A stretch of 64,000 nt of DNA from Arenibacter amylolyticus (GTDB lineage: Bacteria > Bacteroidota > Bacteroidia > Flavobacteriales > Flavobacteriaceae). The position numbers and the translations under genes were made by a program. This document shows, piece by piece, positions 16,680-24,947 of this stretch. Below the pieces are notes generated by a model. The model worked only from the letters and a program-made list of their open reading frames with translations, was not told the DNA's origin and made no database searches. The stretch lies in assembly GCF_002150785.1 (NCBI RefSeq), contig NZ_MTAZ01000011.1:1-64000 (forward strand), written 5' to 3'. Each line of letters starts with the position of its first letter. The stretch's first letter is position 1.

Positions 16680-19058
16680 CTACCGATCCAATTTTCTTCC
16701 CAATAAGTTAGTGGCAATAGTGGTAAATGCCACAATACTGATGGAGCTCAAAGGCATCAAGATAGCTGCAATAACAGGTTTTAACTGACCGGTAACCGCA
16801 AAATAAAGTCCTACTACATTATATAATAAGGAGAGCAGGAAGCTCAGTTTAATTATTTTAATAGCTTTCCTAGAGGCTAGGACGTATTGGTAGAGATGCT
16901 TAAAATGTTGGGCGTCCAGTATGCCGTCGCATGCAGGGGAAAATACGTTGATATTCTCAGAAATGGCAATTCCCACATCGCTTTGTGCCAAGGCTCCAGC
17001 ATCATTTAGGCCATCGCCCACCATTAATACCTTTTTGTTTTGATGCTGTAATTGATTGATGAACGCTAGTTTATTGTCCGGTTTTTGATTAAAGTGCATG
17101 GTAGTCCCCCTTGGTAAAAGTTTGCCAAGAATGGCTCTTTCCCCATCGTTATCGCCAGATAGAATAGCCAATTCCATATCTGAAGACATCTCCTGGAACA
17201 GTTCACTTAGCCCCTCCCTATAGTGGTTTTCAAAAATATAACGGCCTTTATACTCATCGTTAGAACTGATGTGTACTGTGGTTTGGTCCGTGGAAACTGG
17301 TTGGGAGTGACCTACAAAGGATGCAGAACCCACTTTAATCTTGTTCTGCTGGGAAACCCCTACAATTCCATGGCCTAGCTGCTCCTCATATTCCGCTAAG
17401 GTAATTATGTCGTGATCTGCCAATAGTTTATATAGCTTTCTGCTTAAAGGGTGGTTAGAGGAACGCAAGGTGTTTTTTAACAGGGATTCCTCTTCCAAGC
17501 TTAAGTCCATTCCTTCGTAGTGTACTTCACTGTTGGCTGCGGTAGTGATGGTGCCTGTTTTATCGAATATGCCGGTATCTATCTGTGCTAGCTTCTCTAT
17601 GGTTTTACTGTCTTTTAGGTAAAATTTATGTCGGCCAAATAAGCGCAGCATATTCCCTAAGGTAAAAGGCGCTGCCAAGGCAATGGCACAGGGGCAGGCA
17701 ATAATAAGGACGGCAGTAAATACGTTTACCACCTTCCCTGGGTCTAAAAATAACCAGATGCCCGATGCTACAAATGCAATGGTCAGTACCGCAATGGTAA
17801 ATCGCTTACCTATTCCATCTGTCATCGTTTTAAAACTACTGGAGGGGTCGTCCTTAAAAACAGCATTGCTCCAGAGTTGGGTGAGGTAGCTTTGCGATAC
17901 AGATTTAACAGCTTCTACCTCAATGGCACTTGCCAATTGTTTTCCTCCGGCAAATACCTTGTCTCCAGATTTTTTCGGAACGGGCTGGGACTCGCCGGTA
18001 ACAAAACTGTAATCAATTTTAGCCGCTTCACTCATCAGTATAGCATCAACAGGTATAATCTCCCCGTTGCGAATAAGGAGTCGGTCTCCCTTTTCCAGAT
18101 CATAGATCTGTACGCTTTCTTCTTTGTTTTCCTTGTTGATTCTTGTAATTGCAATGGGGAAATAGGATTTATAGTCGCGCTCAAACGATAAATAAGAATA
18201 GGTTTTTTGCTGAAAGAACTTACCCAAGAGCAAGAAAAACACCAATCCCGTAAGGCTATCGAAAAATCCGGCACCCCAATCAAAAATAATCTCGGCGGTA
18301 CTCCTAACAAACAATACTACAATACCTAAGGCTATGGGGACATCTAGATTTAGAAAGCGGGATCGTAACCCTTTGTAGGCCGCAATAAAGAAATCTTGAG
18401 CCGAGTAAAAAACTACGGGCAGGGAAAAAGCGAACATCAGCCATCTAAACACTATTTTAAACTGTTCTAACCAAAACTCCTCCACATCAAAATACTCTGG
18501 GAAGGATAGGAACATCACATTGCCAAAGGCAAAACCAGCAATACCCAATTTATAGATTAAGCTTCTGTCTTTGGTCTTTTTATTATTGTCAAAGTCTTTT
18601 AGGGATATATAGGGCTCATAGCCGATCCGTGCTAAAAGGATGGCAATTTCTTTGAGGGAGGTCTTTTCGGAATTGTAGTTGATCCGAACGGTTTTCTCGG
18701 GGAAATCTACCTGTGAACTAGTGATTCCTGGCGATAATTTATTTAAATTCTCTAAAATCCAAATACAGGAACTACAATGGATATGTGGTATCTGCAGGCT
18801 TACAATCTGAAGGCCGTTGTCACTGAACTCGATAAGTTTCTCCTGGATTTTCTCGGTTTCCAGAAAATCGAACTTGCCTTCAATCTCTGGAGGTGTACTA
18901 CCCGCAGCAGCTTGCAGGTCGTAATAATAGGTAAGCTCGTTGCTGGAAAATATCTCATAGACCGTTTTACAGCCCGAGCAGCAGAAGCTTTTATCCTCAA
19001 AATTTACGGTTGTCTTCTCACAAAGATCGCCACAATGGAAACAAGTGGATTTGTCCAT
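16680..19058 (-). CDS. ccoI: Copper-exporting P1B-type ATPase CcoI/FixI of cbb3 assembly
   Basis: The 792-residue heavy-metal ATPase has an N-terminal cysteine-rich stretch (CFHCGDLC, CCSGC, residues 6-30). An HMA-like domain carries HCSSC at 94-98. Eight TM segments follow, with the transport motif CPCAIALAAP, the phosphorylation motif DKTGTIT and the hinge GDGLNDAGALAQ. CcoI/FixI-type pumps supply copper for cbb3 oxidase. It is on the same strand as ccoS but 4 kb away. It shares a 118-bp divergent promoter region with the Crp/Fnr gene, which carries an Fnr-like palindrome. Confidence 0.92.
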   Translation of the reverse strand: MDKSTCFHCGDLCEKTTVNFEDKSFCCSGCKTVYEIFSSNELTYYYDLQAAAGSTPPEIEGKFDFLETEKIQEKLIEFSDNGLQIVSLQIPHIHCSSCIWILENLNKLSPGITSSQVDFPEKTVRINYNSEKTSLKEIAILLARIGYEPYISLKDFDNNKKTKDRSLIYKLGIAGFAFGNVMFLSFPEYFDVEEFWLEQFKIVFRWLMFAFSLPVVFYSAQDFFIAAYKGLRSRFLNLDVPIALGIVVLFVRSTAEIIFDWGAGFFDSLTGLVFFLLLGKFFQQKTYSYLSFERDYKSYFPIAITRINKENKEESVQIYDLEKGDRLLIRNGEIIPVDAILMSEAAKIDYSFVTGESQPVPKKSGDKVFAGGKQLASAIEVEAVKSVSQSYLTQLWSNAVFKDDPSSSFKTMTDGIGKRFTIAVLTIAFVASGIWLFLDPGKVVNVFTAVLIIACPCAIALAAPFTLGNMLRLFGRHKFYLKDSKTIEKLAQIDTGIFDKTGTITTAANSEVHYEGMDLSLEEESLLKNTLRSSNHPLSRKLYKLLADHDIITLAEYEEQLGHGIVGVSQQNKIKVGSASFVGHSQPVSTDQTTVHISSNDEYKGRYIFENHYREGLSELFQEMSSDMELAILSGDNDGERAILGKLLPRGTTMHFNQKPDNKLAFINQLQHQNKKVLMVGDGLNDAGALAQSDVGIAISENINVFSPACDGILDAQHFKHLYQYVLASRKAIKIIKLSFLLSLLYNVVGLYFAVTGQLKPVIAAILMPLSSISIVAFTTIATNLLGRKLDR

Positions 19059-19083
19059 ATCTAGTTAACTTTAAACACATCTG

Positions 19084-19157
19084 CAAAGTTGGTTGCCAAG
19101 TCTGGGTATAAACATGACAATTGTCAGTTTACCGAATTTTTATAGTGTTTAATTTTG
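19084..19157. promoter_or_regulatory. Bidirectional Fnr-box promoter between ccoI and fnr
   Basis: The perfect 12-bp palindrome TGACAATTGTCA (19115-19126) is centred at 19120.5. On the plus strand TAATTTTG begins at 19150. On the minus strand CAACTTTG, one mismatch from TAnnTTTG, begins at 19091. Both are exactly 29.5 bp from the centre. One dimer site could therefore activate ccoI and the regulator gene symmetrically, making the regulator autoregulated. Confidence 0.75.
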
Positions 19158-19182
19158 CCCTGTCCAGTAAAACCAAGTGTAT

Positions 19183-19869
19183 ATGAGCAGATGTGAAAAT
19201 TGTATAATTCGTCAATTTAATTCCTTACGAGCAATGACTAAGGAAGAGTTAAAAAAGGTCTCGGATACCAAAACCACCAAGATACTTAGGAAAGGGGAGA
19301 TTATCTTTGATGAGGGAGAAAAGCTGAATGGCGTTTATTGTGTTCGTGGCGGGGTTTCCAAACTCTCCAAATTAAGTCCCAACGGAAAGGACCAAATTGT
19401 AAAGTTGGCTACTAAAGGGTCGGTATTGGGACAGCGCTCCGTGATTGCAGAGGAATCATCTAACCTTAAAGCTACGGCCGTAAATGATATGGAAGTCTGT
19501 TTTATTCCCAAAGATGCTATTGTAGATACCCTAAACCGAAATCCCAATTTTGCAGTGGAGGTACTGCGTCATATGGCGCACGATTTAAAGGAGGCCGATG
19601 ATGTTATTGTAAATATGTCCCAGAAAACAGTTAAACAAAGGGTTGCCGAAGCCTTTATCTACCTAGAGGATAATTTTGGGGTGGATGATCAAGGGTATTT
19701 GCTTCTTACCCTTACTAGGGAAGATATTGCCAATGTAGTAGGAACGGCCACCGAATCTGCTATCAGGATCATATCCGAATTTAAGAAGTTGGGGCTCATT
19801 AAAGCTTCCGGTAAAAAAATTGCGATTGCCAACGCCAAAGGACTTGCCGATATGGCCGTGGGCATGTAA
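19183..19869 (+). CDS. Crp/Fnr-family transcriptional regulator
   Basis: From ATG 19183 the protein has 228 residues (MSRCENCIIRQFNSL). It has a cyclic-nucleotide-binding-type beta-barrel (about 30-140, with GEIIFDEGEKLNGVYCVRGG), a dimerisation helix and a C-terminal winged HTH (LTLTREDIANVVGTATESAI). Two N-terminal cysteines (CENC) and further cysteines at VYC and VCF are present. They do not reproduce the exact E. coli Fnr set, so Fe-S sensing is possible but unproven. A GTG two codons upstream is an alternative start. The regulator lies beside ccoI, the cco operon and uspA, all with matching palindromes. Confidence 0.88.
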   Translation: MSRCENCIIRQFNSLRAMTKEELKKVSDTKTTKILRKGEIIFDEGEKLNGVYCVRGGVSKLSKLSPNGKDQIVKLATKGSVLGQRSVIAEESSNLKATAVNDMEVCFIPKDAIVDTLNRNPNFAVEVLRHMAHDLKEADDVIVNMSQKTVKQRVAEAFIYLEDNFGVDDQGYLLLTLTREDIANVVGTATESAIRIISEFKKLGLIKASGKKIAIANAKGLADMAVGM

Positions 19870-20015
19870 ACAGTTCTCCTATTGCTAAGGATACAGTTAT
19901 TCATTGGAAATATGGCCATAACCTTTTGTGTGATCATTTATTCTTGAAACGCAAAATTGGCAAGGCAGGTTAAAGGTATACAGCCCTGATTGTATCTCCA
20001 TACTCCCTAGGAATA

Positions 20016-20058
20016 TGACATAAATCATAGATTCAGCCAAGTGCTACCCTTAATTTTA
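20016..20058 (+). promoter_or_regulatory. Fnr-like box and -7 element of the uspA promoter
   Basis: TGACATAAATCA (20016-20027; the symmetry extends to TATGA...TCATA) is followed by TAATTTTA at 20051-20058. The -7 element starts 29.5 bp from the box centre, the same geometry as at the ccoS, ccoI and fnr promoters. Confidence 0.7.
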
Positions 20059-20105
20059 CCACCGAGTAAATGGCCCGATCAATGAACATTTAAAAATATA
20101 AAAGC

Positions 20106-21023
20106 TTGAAAAAGATATTGTTGCCAACAGATTTTTCGGAGAATTCCTGGAATGCTGCCAAGTATGCCATCTCGCTATATAAGGACGAAGCATGTATATT
20201 TTATGTGCTTAACACCTATACCCCAACCATTGCGCATAGCAGATTTATGGCTGCCTCGGTTACGGGGAAGGCCTGTGAGGATATGGAAAAATGTAACTCG
20301 GAGAAGGGACTAGCACACTTTTTGGAGCGAATGAAAAAAGAGAGCTCCAATCCCAAGCATAGGTTGGTGCCCATTTCCTCTTTTGGTTTATTGGTAAACG
20401 AGGTAAAGAATATTATCGCAGCCAAAGAAATAGATTTGGTAGTTACGGGCACTAAAGGAGCTTCAGGTTTAGAGGAGGTTTTTATGGGAAGCAATACCGT
20501 GCGAATGATTAAAGCCATAAAAAACTGTCCTGTTCTGGCAATCCCTCAGCATTTTAGTTTTAAAACTCCTTCCGAAATTGCCTTCGCTACGGATTTTAAC
20601 AGATTCTATACCAGTTCGGAGCTACAGCCCCTAATAGAAATGGCACACTCCTTTAAAGCGGCCATTAGAATTGTTCACGTTCAATACCAAATAAAATCCT
20701 TGTCGGAAGTGCAGCAATTTAACCTCAATATGTTACGGAAATATTTTAGGGGAGTGGAGTATTACGTGCATACGGTTTCGGAATTGAATTCTGTATCCAA
20801 GACCTTGGAGGTTTTTACCAGTGAATTGGGCATCCATTTATTGGCCATGCTAAATTACCCCCATAGCCATATGGATGAGGTGACCCGTGAGCCGGTAGTA
20901 AAAAGAATGGTTTTTCATACCCAAATTCCGCTTTTGGTTATCCCAGAATTGGGCATGGGAGCCCCATCGCATAGATCAGCGGAAAATCAACAATCTCTTC
21001 CTAAATCCCCTATGAATCCATAG
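20106..21023 (+). CDS. Tandem universal stress protein (UspA family)
   Basis: The 305-residue protein contains two Usp domains. The first (1-150) begins KKILLPTDFSENSWNAAKYA and ends with the ATP-binding pattern GTKGASGLEEVFMGSNT. The second (155-285) is more divergent and has lost that glycine-rich motif. The start is TTG at 20106, because no ATG gives the conserved KKILLPTDFS N-terminus. Such proteins are common beside flavobacterial cco genes and are expected to support survival under low oxygen. An Fnr-like promoter precedes it. Its 3' end overlaps the convergent small gene by 14 bp. Confidence 0.88.
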   Translation: MKKILLPTDFSENSWNAAKYAISLYKDEACIFYVLNTYTPTIAHSRFMAASVTGKACEDMEKCNSEKGLAHFLERMKKESSNPKHRLVPISSFGLLVNEVKNIIAAKEIDLVVTGTKGASGLEEVFMGSNTVRMIKAIKNCPVLAIPQHFSFKTPSEIAFATDFNRFYTSSELQPLIEMAHSFKAAIRIVHVQYQIKSLSEVQQFNLNMLRKYFRGVEYYVHTVSELNSVSKTLEVFTSELGIHLLAMLNYPHSHMDEVTREPVVKRMVFHTQIPLLVIPELGMGAPSHRSAENQQSLPKSPMNP

Positions 21024-21228
21024 GGTGATCTTCATAAAAGTCGTCAAACGTTTTTTGGGTGCTATAGGGGTCTGTTAATACCCTGTAGACCATATATACT
21101 ACCATAATCTGCCCCACTACCGTACCGTAAAAGACCCAGTTAAAGGGGAGGTTTAGGCCAGACATGATGGCCAAGCTGACCAACACCAAAGTGGTTGCCC
21201 AAACCCAAAATAGTGCCGTGGTTTTCAT
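21010..21228 (-). CDS. Small two-helix membrane protein of the cco/usp locus
   Basis: The 72-residue protein has two predicted TM helices (LFWVWATTLVLVSLAIMSGL and VFYGTVVGQIMVVYMVYRVL) and an acidic C-terminal tail (FDDFYEDHP). I do not recognise a named family. It converges on uspA with a 14-bp overlap of coding ends, so antisense transcripts are possible. Its place at the edge of the respiratory cluster suggests a link to microaerobic growth, but no function can be assigned. Confidence 0.7.
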   Translation of the reverse strand: MKTTALFWVWATTLVLVSLAIMSGLNLPFNWVFYGTVVGQIMVVYMVYRVLTDPYSTQKTFDDFYEDHPMDS

Positions 21229-21524
21229 TTTTATTATTAATTTACGGAAAACATAACTACCTCCCTGTTAAGAGAGTAATAAAATAAAATTGTAAATTGC
21301 TGTAAGTTAATATTGTAATTAATTGATTTATTTGGCTTACTTGTAGCTTATAGATAGGTTGTTTTTGTAAGAGAAGGAGCCAATTAGTTAGCAATTACAG
21401 CATTTGACTGGCTTATCGCCAAAGAGATCCTTCCTTAAGGTAACACCTAGGGGGTATTGGTCTACCATGCCTACGAACGGTGTTTTAGGGTTGCCTATAA
21501 TTATTAATAAATACCAACTTACCT

Positions 21525-22214
21525 ATGAAAAATAGCTATTCTGTAGCCCCCAGCATTTTGGTTGCAACGGATTGTATTGTCTTTGGTTTTGACAAAGGGG
21601 TGCTAAAGCTTCTGGTTTTTAAAAGAAGAGTAGAGCCATTTAAGGATCAATGGTCGTTAATTGGGAGTTTTGTGAAGGAAGATGAGAGTGTAACTGAAGC
21701 AGGAAGGCGGGTATTGTACCAGTTTACCGGTTTGGAAGATGTTTTTCAGGAAAAACTTAGGGTGTACAGTGATGTAAATCGCGATCCGGGAGCCAGATGC
21801 ATTTCTATAGCTCAGTATGCCTTAATCCGGATAAATGATTATGATAAGGGGCAGGTAGAAAAACACGGAGCCAAATGGTTTGCGATGGATCAATTACCGG
21901 ATATGGTGCTAGATCACCAGGAAATGATTGCCGACGCCCTGGAAGGGCTAAGGCGTAAAGCGGCCCAAAAGCCCATTGGTTTTGAGTTGCTGCCTAAAAA
22001 GTTTACCCTCCCTAGACTTCAGGCTTTATACGAATCCATATACCAAAGAAAAATGGATGATCGGAATTTTAGGAAAAAAGTAATGTCCTTAGATCTGTTA
22101 ATTAAGTTGGATGAGAAAGACAAGTCTACCTCCAGGAAAGGTGCCTTTCTTTACAAGTTTGATTATGATAAGTATAAGAAGTTGGAGAAATCGGGCTTTA
22201 ATTTTGTGTTATAG
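21525..22214 (+). CDS. NUDIX-domain transcriptional regulator (NrtR/AraR-like)
   Basis: The 229-residue protein has an N-terminal NUDIX-like domain (10-140: LVATDCIVFGFDKGVLKLLV) and a C-terminal winged helix (from KFTLPRLQALYESIYQ). The catalytic NUDIX box is degenerate: after GSFVKEDESVTEAG the REVxEE acidic residues are missing (RRVLYQFTG). It therefore probably senses a ligand rather than hydrolysing it, as in NrtR-type repressors. Bacteroidota relatives regulate sugar or NAD metabolism. No operon partner is adjacent, and the downstream neighbour is a small RNA, so its target is unknown. Confidence 0.85.
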   Translation: MKNSYSVAPSILVATDCIVFGFDKGVLKLLVFKRRVEPFKDQWSLIGSFVKEDESVTEAGRRVLYQFTGLEDVFQEKLRVYSDVNRDPGARCISIAQYALIRINDYDKGQVEKHGAKWFAMDQLPDMVLDHQEMIADALEGLRRKAAQKPIGFELLPKKFTLPRLQALYESIYQRKMDDRNFRKKVMSLDLLIKLDEKDKSTSRKGAFLYKFDYDKYKKLEKSGFNFVL

Positions 22215-22286
22215 TCCAAGAAGGGCATAGGAGCTTTGTGATAAAGAAATAACGGTAACAAAGAGTGTTTATAATAAAACCTTTGC

Positions 22287-22294
22287 TATATTTG
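22287..22294 (+). promoter_or_regulatory. -7 promoter element of the small RNA
   Basis: TATATTTG is a perfect match to TAnnTTTG. It would start a transcript at about 22300, directly before the first hairpin of the small RNA and well away from the hmgA start at 22537. Confidence 0.65.
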
Positions 22295-22299
22295 CCTTG

Positions 22300-22415
22300 T
22301 TGTGTTGTGTCCCAGTGAAAATTGGGACGTAGGTTGAAATTGTTGAACGATGCCGGGTGTAGTTCCGGTACAACAATAACCGATGAAAGGCTTTCCATTT
22401 TGGAGGGCTTTTTTT
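22300..22415 (+). ncRNA. Structured small RNA candidate, about 115 nt
   Basis: Between a consensus -7 element and a rho-independent terminator lie two clear foldings. The first is a hairpin GTCCCA(8 nt)TGGGAC at 22309-22328. The second is a stem TTGTTG/CAACAA (22340-22345 with 22371-22376) enclosing an inner GCCGG/CCGGT helix. There is no credible ORF on the plus strand. Promoter, structure and terminator together indicate an independent non-coding RNA rather than an hmgA leader. Flavobacterial RNA families of similar size, such as Flavo-1 or 6S-Flavo, should be considered. I cannot assign it from memory. Confidence 0.65.
22388..22415 (+). terminator. Terminator of the small RNA
   Basis: The 9-bp stem AGGCTTTCC/GGAGGGCTT (with G-U pairs) has an ATTTT loop and is followed by a run of T. 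It closes the small RNA about 120 bp before hmgA. Confidence 0.8.
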
Positions 22416-22536
22416 ATTTATAAACTGTTTTTACTCCTCTTGATTTAAACGGATTATATTTTTCGAAAGCTGTAAATTATTGTATTTTTAATACGGAATG
22501 CCTTAAATAGGTATTTATAAATATAAACCTACAGCG

Positions 22537-23694
22537 ATGCCTTTATACCATAAGCTTGGGAAGATACCCCAGAAAAGACACACCATATTTAAGAAACCCG
22601 ATGGTAGCCTACACTACGAGCAACTTTTTGGGACCATTGGTTTTGATGGGATGTCGTCCCTAATGTATCATTTACACCGTCCTACCATGGTAAAGGAAGT
22701 GGGAAAAACCTTGGATATTTCACCGGTTGCCGCGGTAGACCACAATATTAAATCGCGATTGTTAAAAGGTTTTGAACTGAGGTCCGTGGCCGATTTTCTA
22801 GATAGTAGAAAGGTGGTATTGTTCAATTCGGATGTGCATATAGCATTGGCTGCACCCAAAAAATCCATGACGGATTATTTTTATAAAAATGCGGATGCGG
22901 ATGAATTGTTGTTTGTTCACAAGGGGAAGGGTACCTTAAAAACGATGCTGGGGGAGATTAATTTTGAATATGGGGATTACTTGTTAATTCCACGAGGGAT
23001 GATTTATCAACTACATTTCGAGTCTGAGGATAATAGGCTATTCATCACAGAATCTTACCATCCAATTTATACTCCCAAACGATACCGGAACTGGTTTGGC
23101 CAGCATTTGGAGCATTCGCCTTTTTGTGAGCGCGACTTTAAGTTGCCTGATAATTTGCAGACGCACGATGAACAAGGGGATTTCCTGATAAAGGTGAAAA
23201 AGCAAGGCCAATTGCATCATTTGGTATATGCATCACACCCCTTTGATGTAGTAGGCTGGGATGGGTACAACTATCCCTACGGTTTTTCCATCCATAATTT
23301 TGAACCCATTACAGGGCGGGTACATCAACCGCCACCGGTACATCAAACATTTGAGACTTCGGCTTTTGTGGTCTGTTCATTTGTGCCTAGGTTGTACGAT
23401 TATCACCCGCAATCCATTCCAGCACCCTACAATCATTCTAACATAGATTCTGATGAGGTTTTGTATTATGTGGATGGTGACTTTATGAGTAGAAAAAGTA
23501 TAGATAAAGGATATATTTCCTTGCATCCAGCGGGTATTCCCCATGGGCCGCATCCAGGAACCTATGAGGCTAGTATAGGAAAATCCAAGACCGAAGAGTT
23601 GGCGGTTATGGTAGATACGTTTAAACCTTTGCAGCTTACTCAGGCTGCGTTGGATTTGGATGATGGGGTCTATTACCAATCTTGGTTGGAATAG
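22537..23694 (+). CDS. hmgA: Homogentisate 1,2-dioxygenase
   Basis: The 385-residue cupin-fold Fe(II) enzyme opens the ring of homogentisate to maleylacetoacetate in tyrosine and phenylalanine breakdown. Family features include FGTIGFDGMSSLMYH, the C-terminal metal-site segments SNIDSDEVLYYVDGDF (Glu ligand) and HPAGIPHGPHPGTYE (His ligands), and overall length. No other tyrosine-pathway gene is adjacent. The neighbouring hut operon makes this a small amino-acid-catabolism region. A partly symmetrical AT-rich sequence (22508-22531, TAGGT...ACCTA) immediately before the ATG could be an operator. Confidence 0.93.
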   Translation: MPLYHKLGKIPQKRHTIFKKPDGSLHYEQLFGTIGFDGMSSLMYHLHRPTMVKEVGKTLDISPVAAVDHNIKSRLLKGFELRSVADFLDSRKVVLFNSDVHIALAAPKKSMTDYFYKNADADELLFVHKGKGTLKTMLGEINFEYGDYLLIPRGMIYQLHFESEDNRLFITESYHPIYTPKRYRNWFGQHLEHSPFCERDFKLPDNLQTHDEQGDFLIKVKKQGQLHHLVYASHPFDVVGWDGYNYPYGFSIHNFEPITGRVHQPPPVHQTFETSAFVVCSFVPRLYDYHPQSIPAPYNHSNIDSDEVLYYVDGDFMSRKSIDKGYISLHPAGIPHGPHPGTYEASIGKSKTEELAVMVDTFKPLQLTQAALDLDDGVYYQSWLE

Positions 23695-23710
23695 GGAAGT
23701 AGCTGGCTGT

Positions 23711-24676
23711 TTATTGGTGTATTACAAAATGTATTAGGGAGGCAGCTAGCTTTGCCGTTTGATGGTCTATATCGTAGGTGGGGTTCATTTCTGCAATGTC
23801 CATACTTATTAATTTGTCAGAATCCTTAATGATTTCCAAACATTCCAACACTATTTCCGGGGAAAATCCCATGGGAGAGGCGGCACTGACCCCAGGGGCA
23901 TAGGCAGAGGAAAAGCCGTCTAAATCTATGGTTAGGTATAGGTAATCTACCTCCTTTATAAAACGTTCTAACTTTATTTTAAGGTTGGCGAGATGGTGGA
24001 GGTTGAATTTTTTATTTTGTAGGACGGTAACGTTGAGGTTTTTGGCGGTGTTGAATAGGGTTTCGTTATTGGCATCCTCTCGGATACCTAGGCACATATA
24101 CTTAAATTTTTTATTCTCCGTTTTTTGATCCTGTGCAATCTGATAAAAAGGTGTTCCAGAATTGTTCCCATGGCTATTGGAGCGTAAATCGAAATGCGCA
24201 TCAAAATTGATGATACCAATGGTTCTGCTTTTGTCATGGGTAGCAAGGTGTCTCTTTATTCCCTGGAAATGTCCATAGGCAATATCGTGTCCGCCGCCAA
24301 TTAGAATAGGAAAGGTGTTTAATTCTAGTAATCGTGAAACACCTGATGCCAGTGATTTCTGTGCTTCTTCCATATTGGAATTGATACATGGGATGGTTCC
24401 CGCATCCAAAAGGGAGGTATCCCCACCTAAATGGTTTGGCATTTTTGCCAGTTGTTTTCTAATGGCTTCTGGACCGTCTACGGCCCCTGGTCTCCCTAGA
24501 TTTCTTTTTACCCCCTCATCACAAGCATATCCTAATAGCGCAAAGGCCATATCGGTATAGGGAGCAAGATTGGTTTCTTCCAAATTAATAGGGCGTATCT
24601 TTTCATGAAGATATTCCTGGTTTGCCGAGCTCCTTCCGGTCCAGTGATCGGGGTTTGAGGGGAGGTAGTTTTTCAT
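23711..24676 (-). CDS. hutG: Formimidoylglutamase
   Basis: The 321-residue arginase/ureohydrolase-family enzyme contains the Mn-binding motifs GGGHDIAYGH, NFDAHFDLR and DLDGFSSAYAPGVSA. It hydrolyses N-formimino-L-glutamate to glutamate and formamide, the last step of the hut pathway. The gene is the last of the hut cluster and is separated from hutU by 271 bp of repeat-containing DNA. It may therefore depend on read-through or on a promoter of its own. It ends 16 bp from the convergent hmgA stop. Confidence 0.92.
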   Translation of the reverse strand: MKNYLPSNPDHWTGRSSANQEYLHEKIRPINLEETNLAPYTDMAFALLGYACDEGVKRNLGRPGAVDGPEAIRKQLAKMPNHLGGDTSLLDAGTIPCINSNMEEAQKSLASGVSRLLELNTFPILIGGGHDIAYGHFQGIKRHLATHDKSRTIGIINFDAHFDLRSNSHGNNSGTPFYQIAQDQKTENKKFKYMCLGIREDANNETLFNTAKNLNVTVLQNKKFNLHHLANLKIKLERFIKEVDYLYLTIDLDGFSSAYAPGVSAASPMGFSPEIVLECLEIIKDSDKLISMDIAEMNPTYDIDHQTAKLAASLIHFVIHQ

Positions 24677-24848
24677 TGAAATGTTAGGTGTTGCTGTTGG
24701 GGTAATTTAGGATTGATGAGATAATAACAGGAGTTCAATATAATCAATATTTTCTTGTAGCTATAATCACAATGTCCATATTTAAGGGGGTATGAATTAC
24801 CTTCTTTAATCAAACAAGAGGTTATGATTATTTATCTATGTCTAAGGG

Positions 24849-24903
24849 TTTGGCTAAAGCCAAAACGCCCAATTTCCTTCTATCCACTAGCTGAAGCTAG
24901 TGG
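24849..24903. repeat. REP-like double hairpin between hutU and hutG
   Basis: Two perfect palindromes lie 19 bp apart: TTTGGCTAAAGCCAAA (24849-24864) and CCACTAGCTGAAGCTAGTGG (24884-24903). The second is followed by CAATTCAT. From general recollection, pairs like these (GGCTAAAGCC, then CCAC...GTGGCAATTCA) recur between genes in flavobacterial genomes, like REP elements moved by Y1 (TnpA-REP) transposases. No such transposase lies in this window. Confidence 0.65.
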
Positions 24904-24947
24904 CAATTCATATTTTACCCTCGGAACCATTCTTCAAAATTTATAAA

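Noticed and set aside
22198-22398. 66-residue open frame on the minus strand
   Set aside because: It is antisense to the small RNA; promoter, hairpins and terminator all point to the plus strand.
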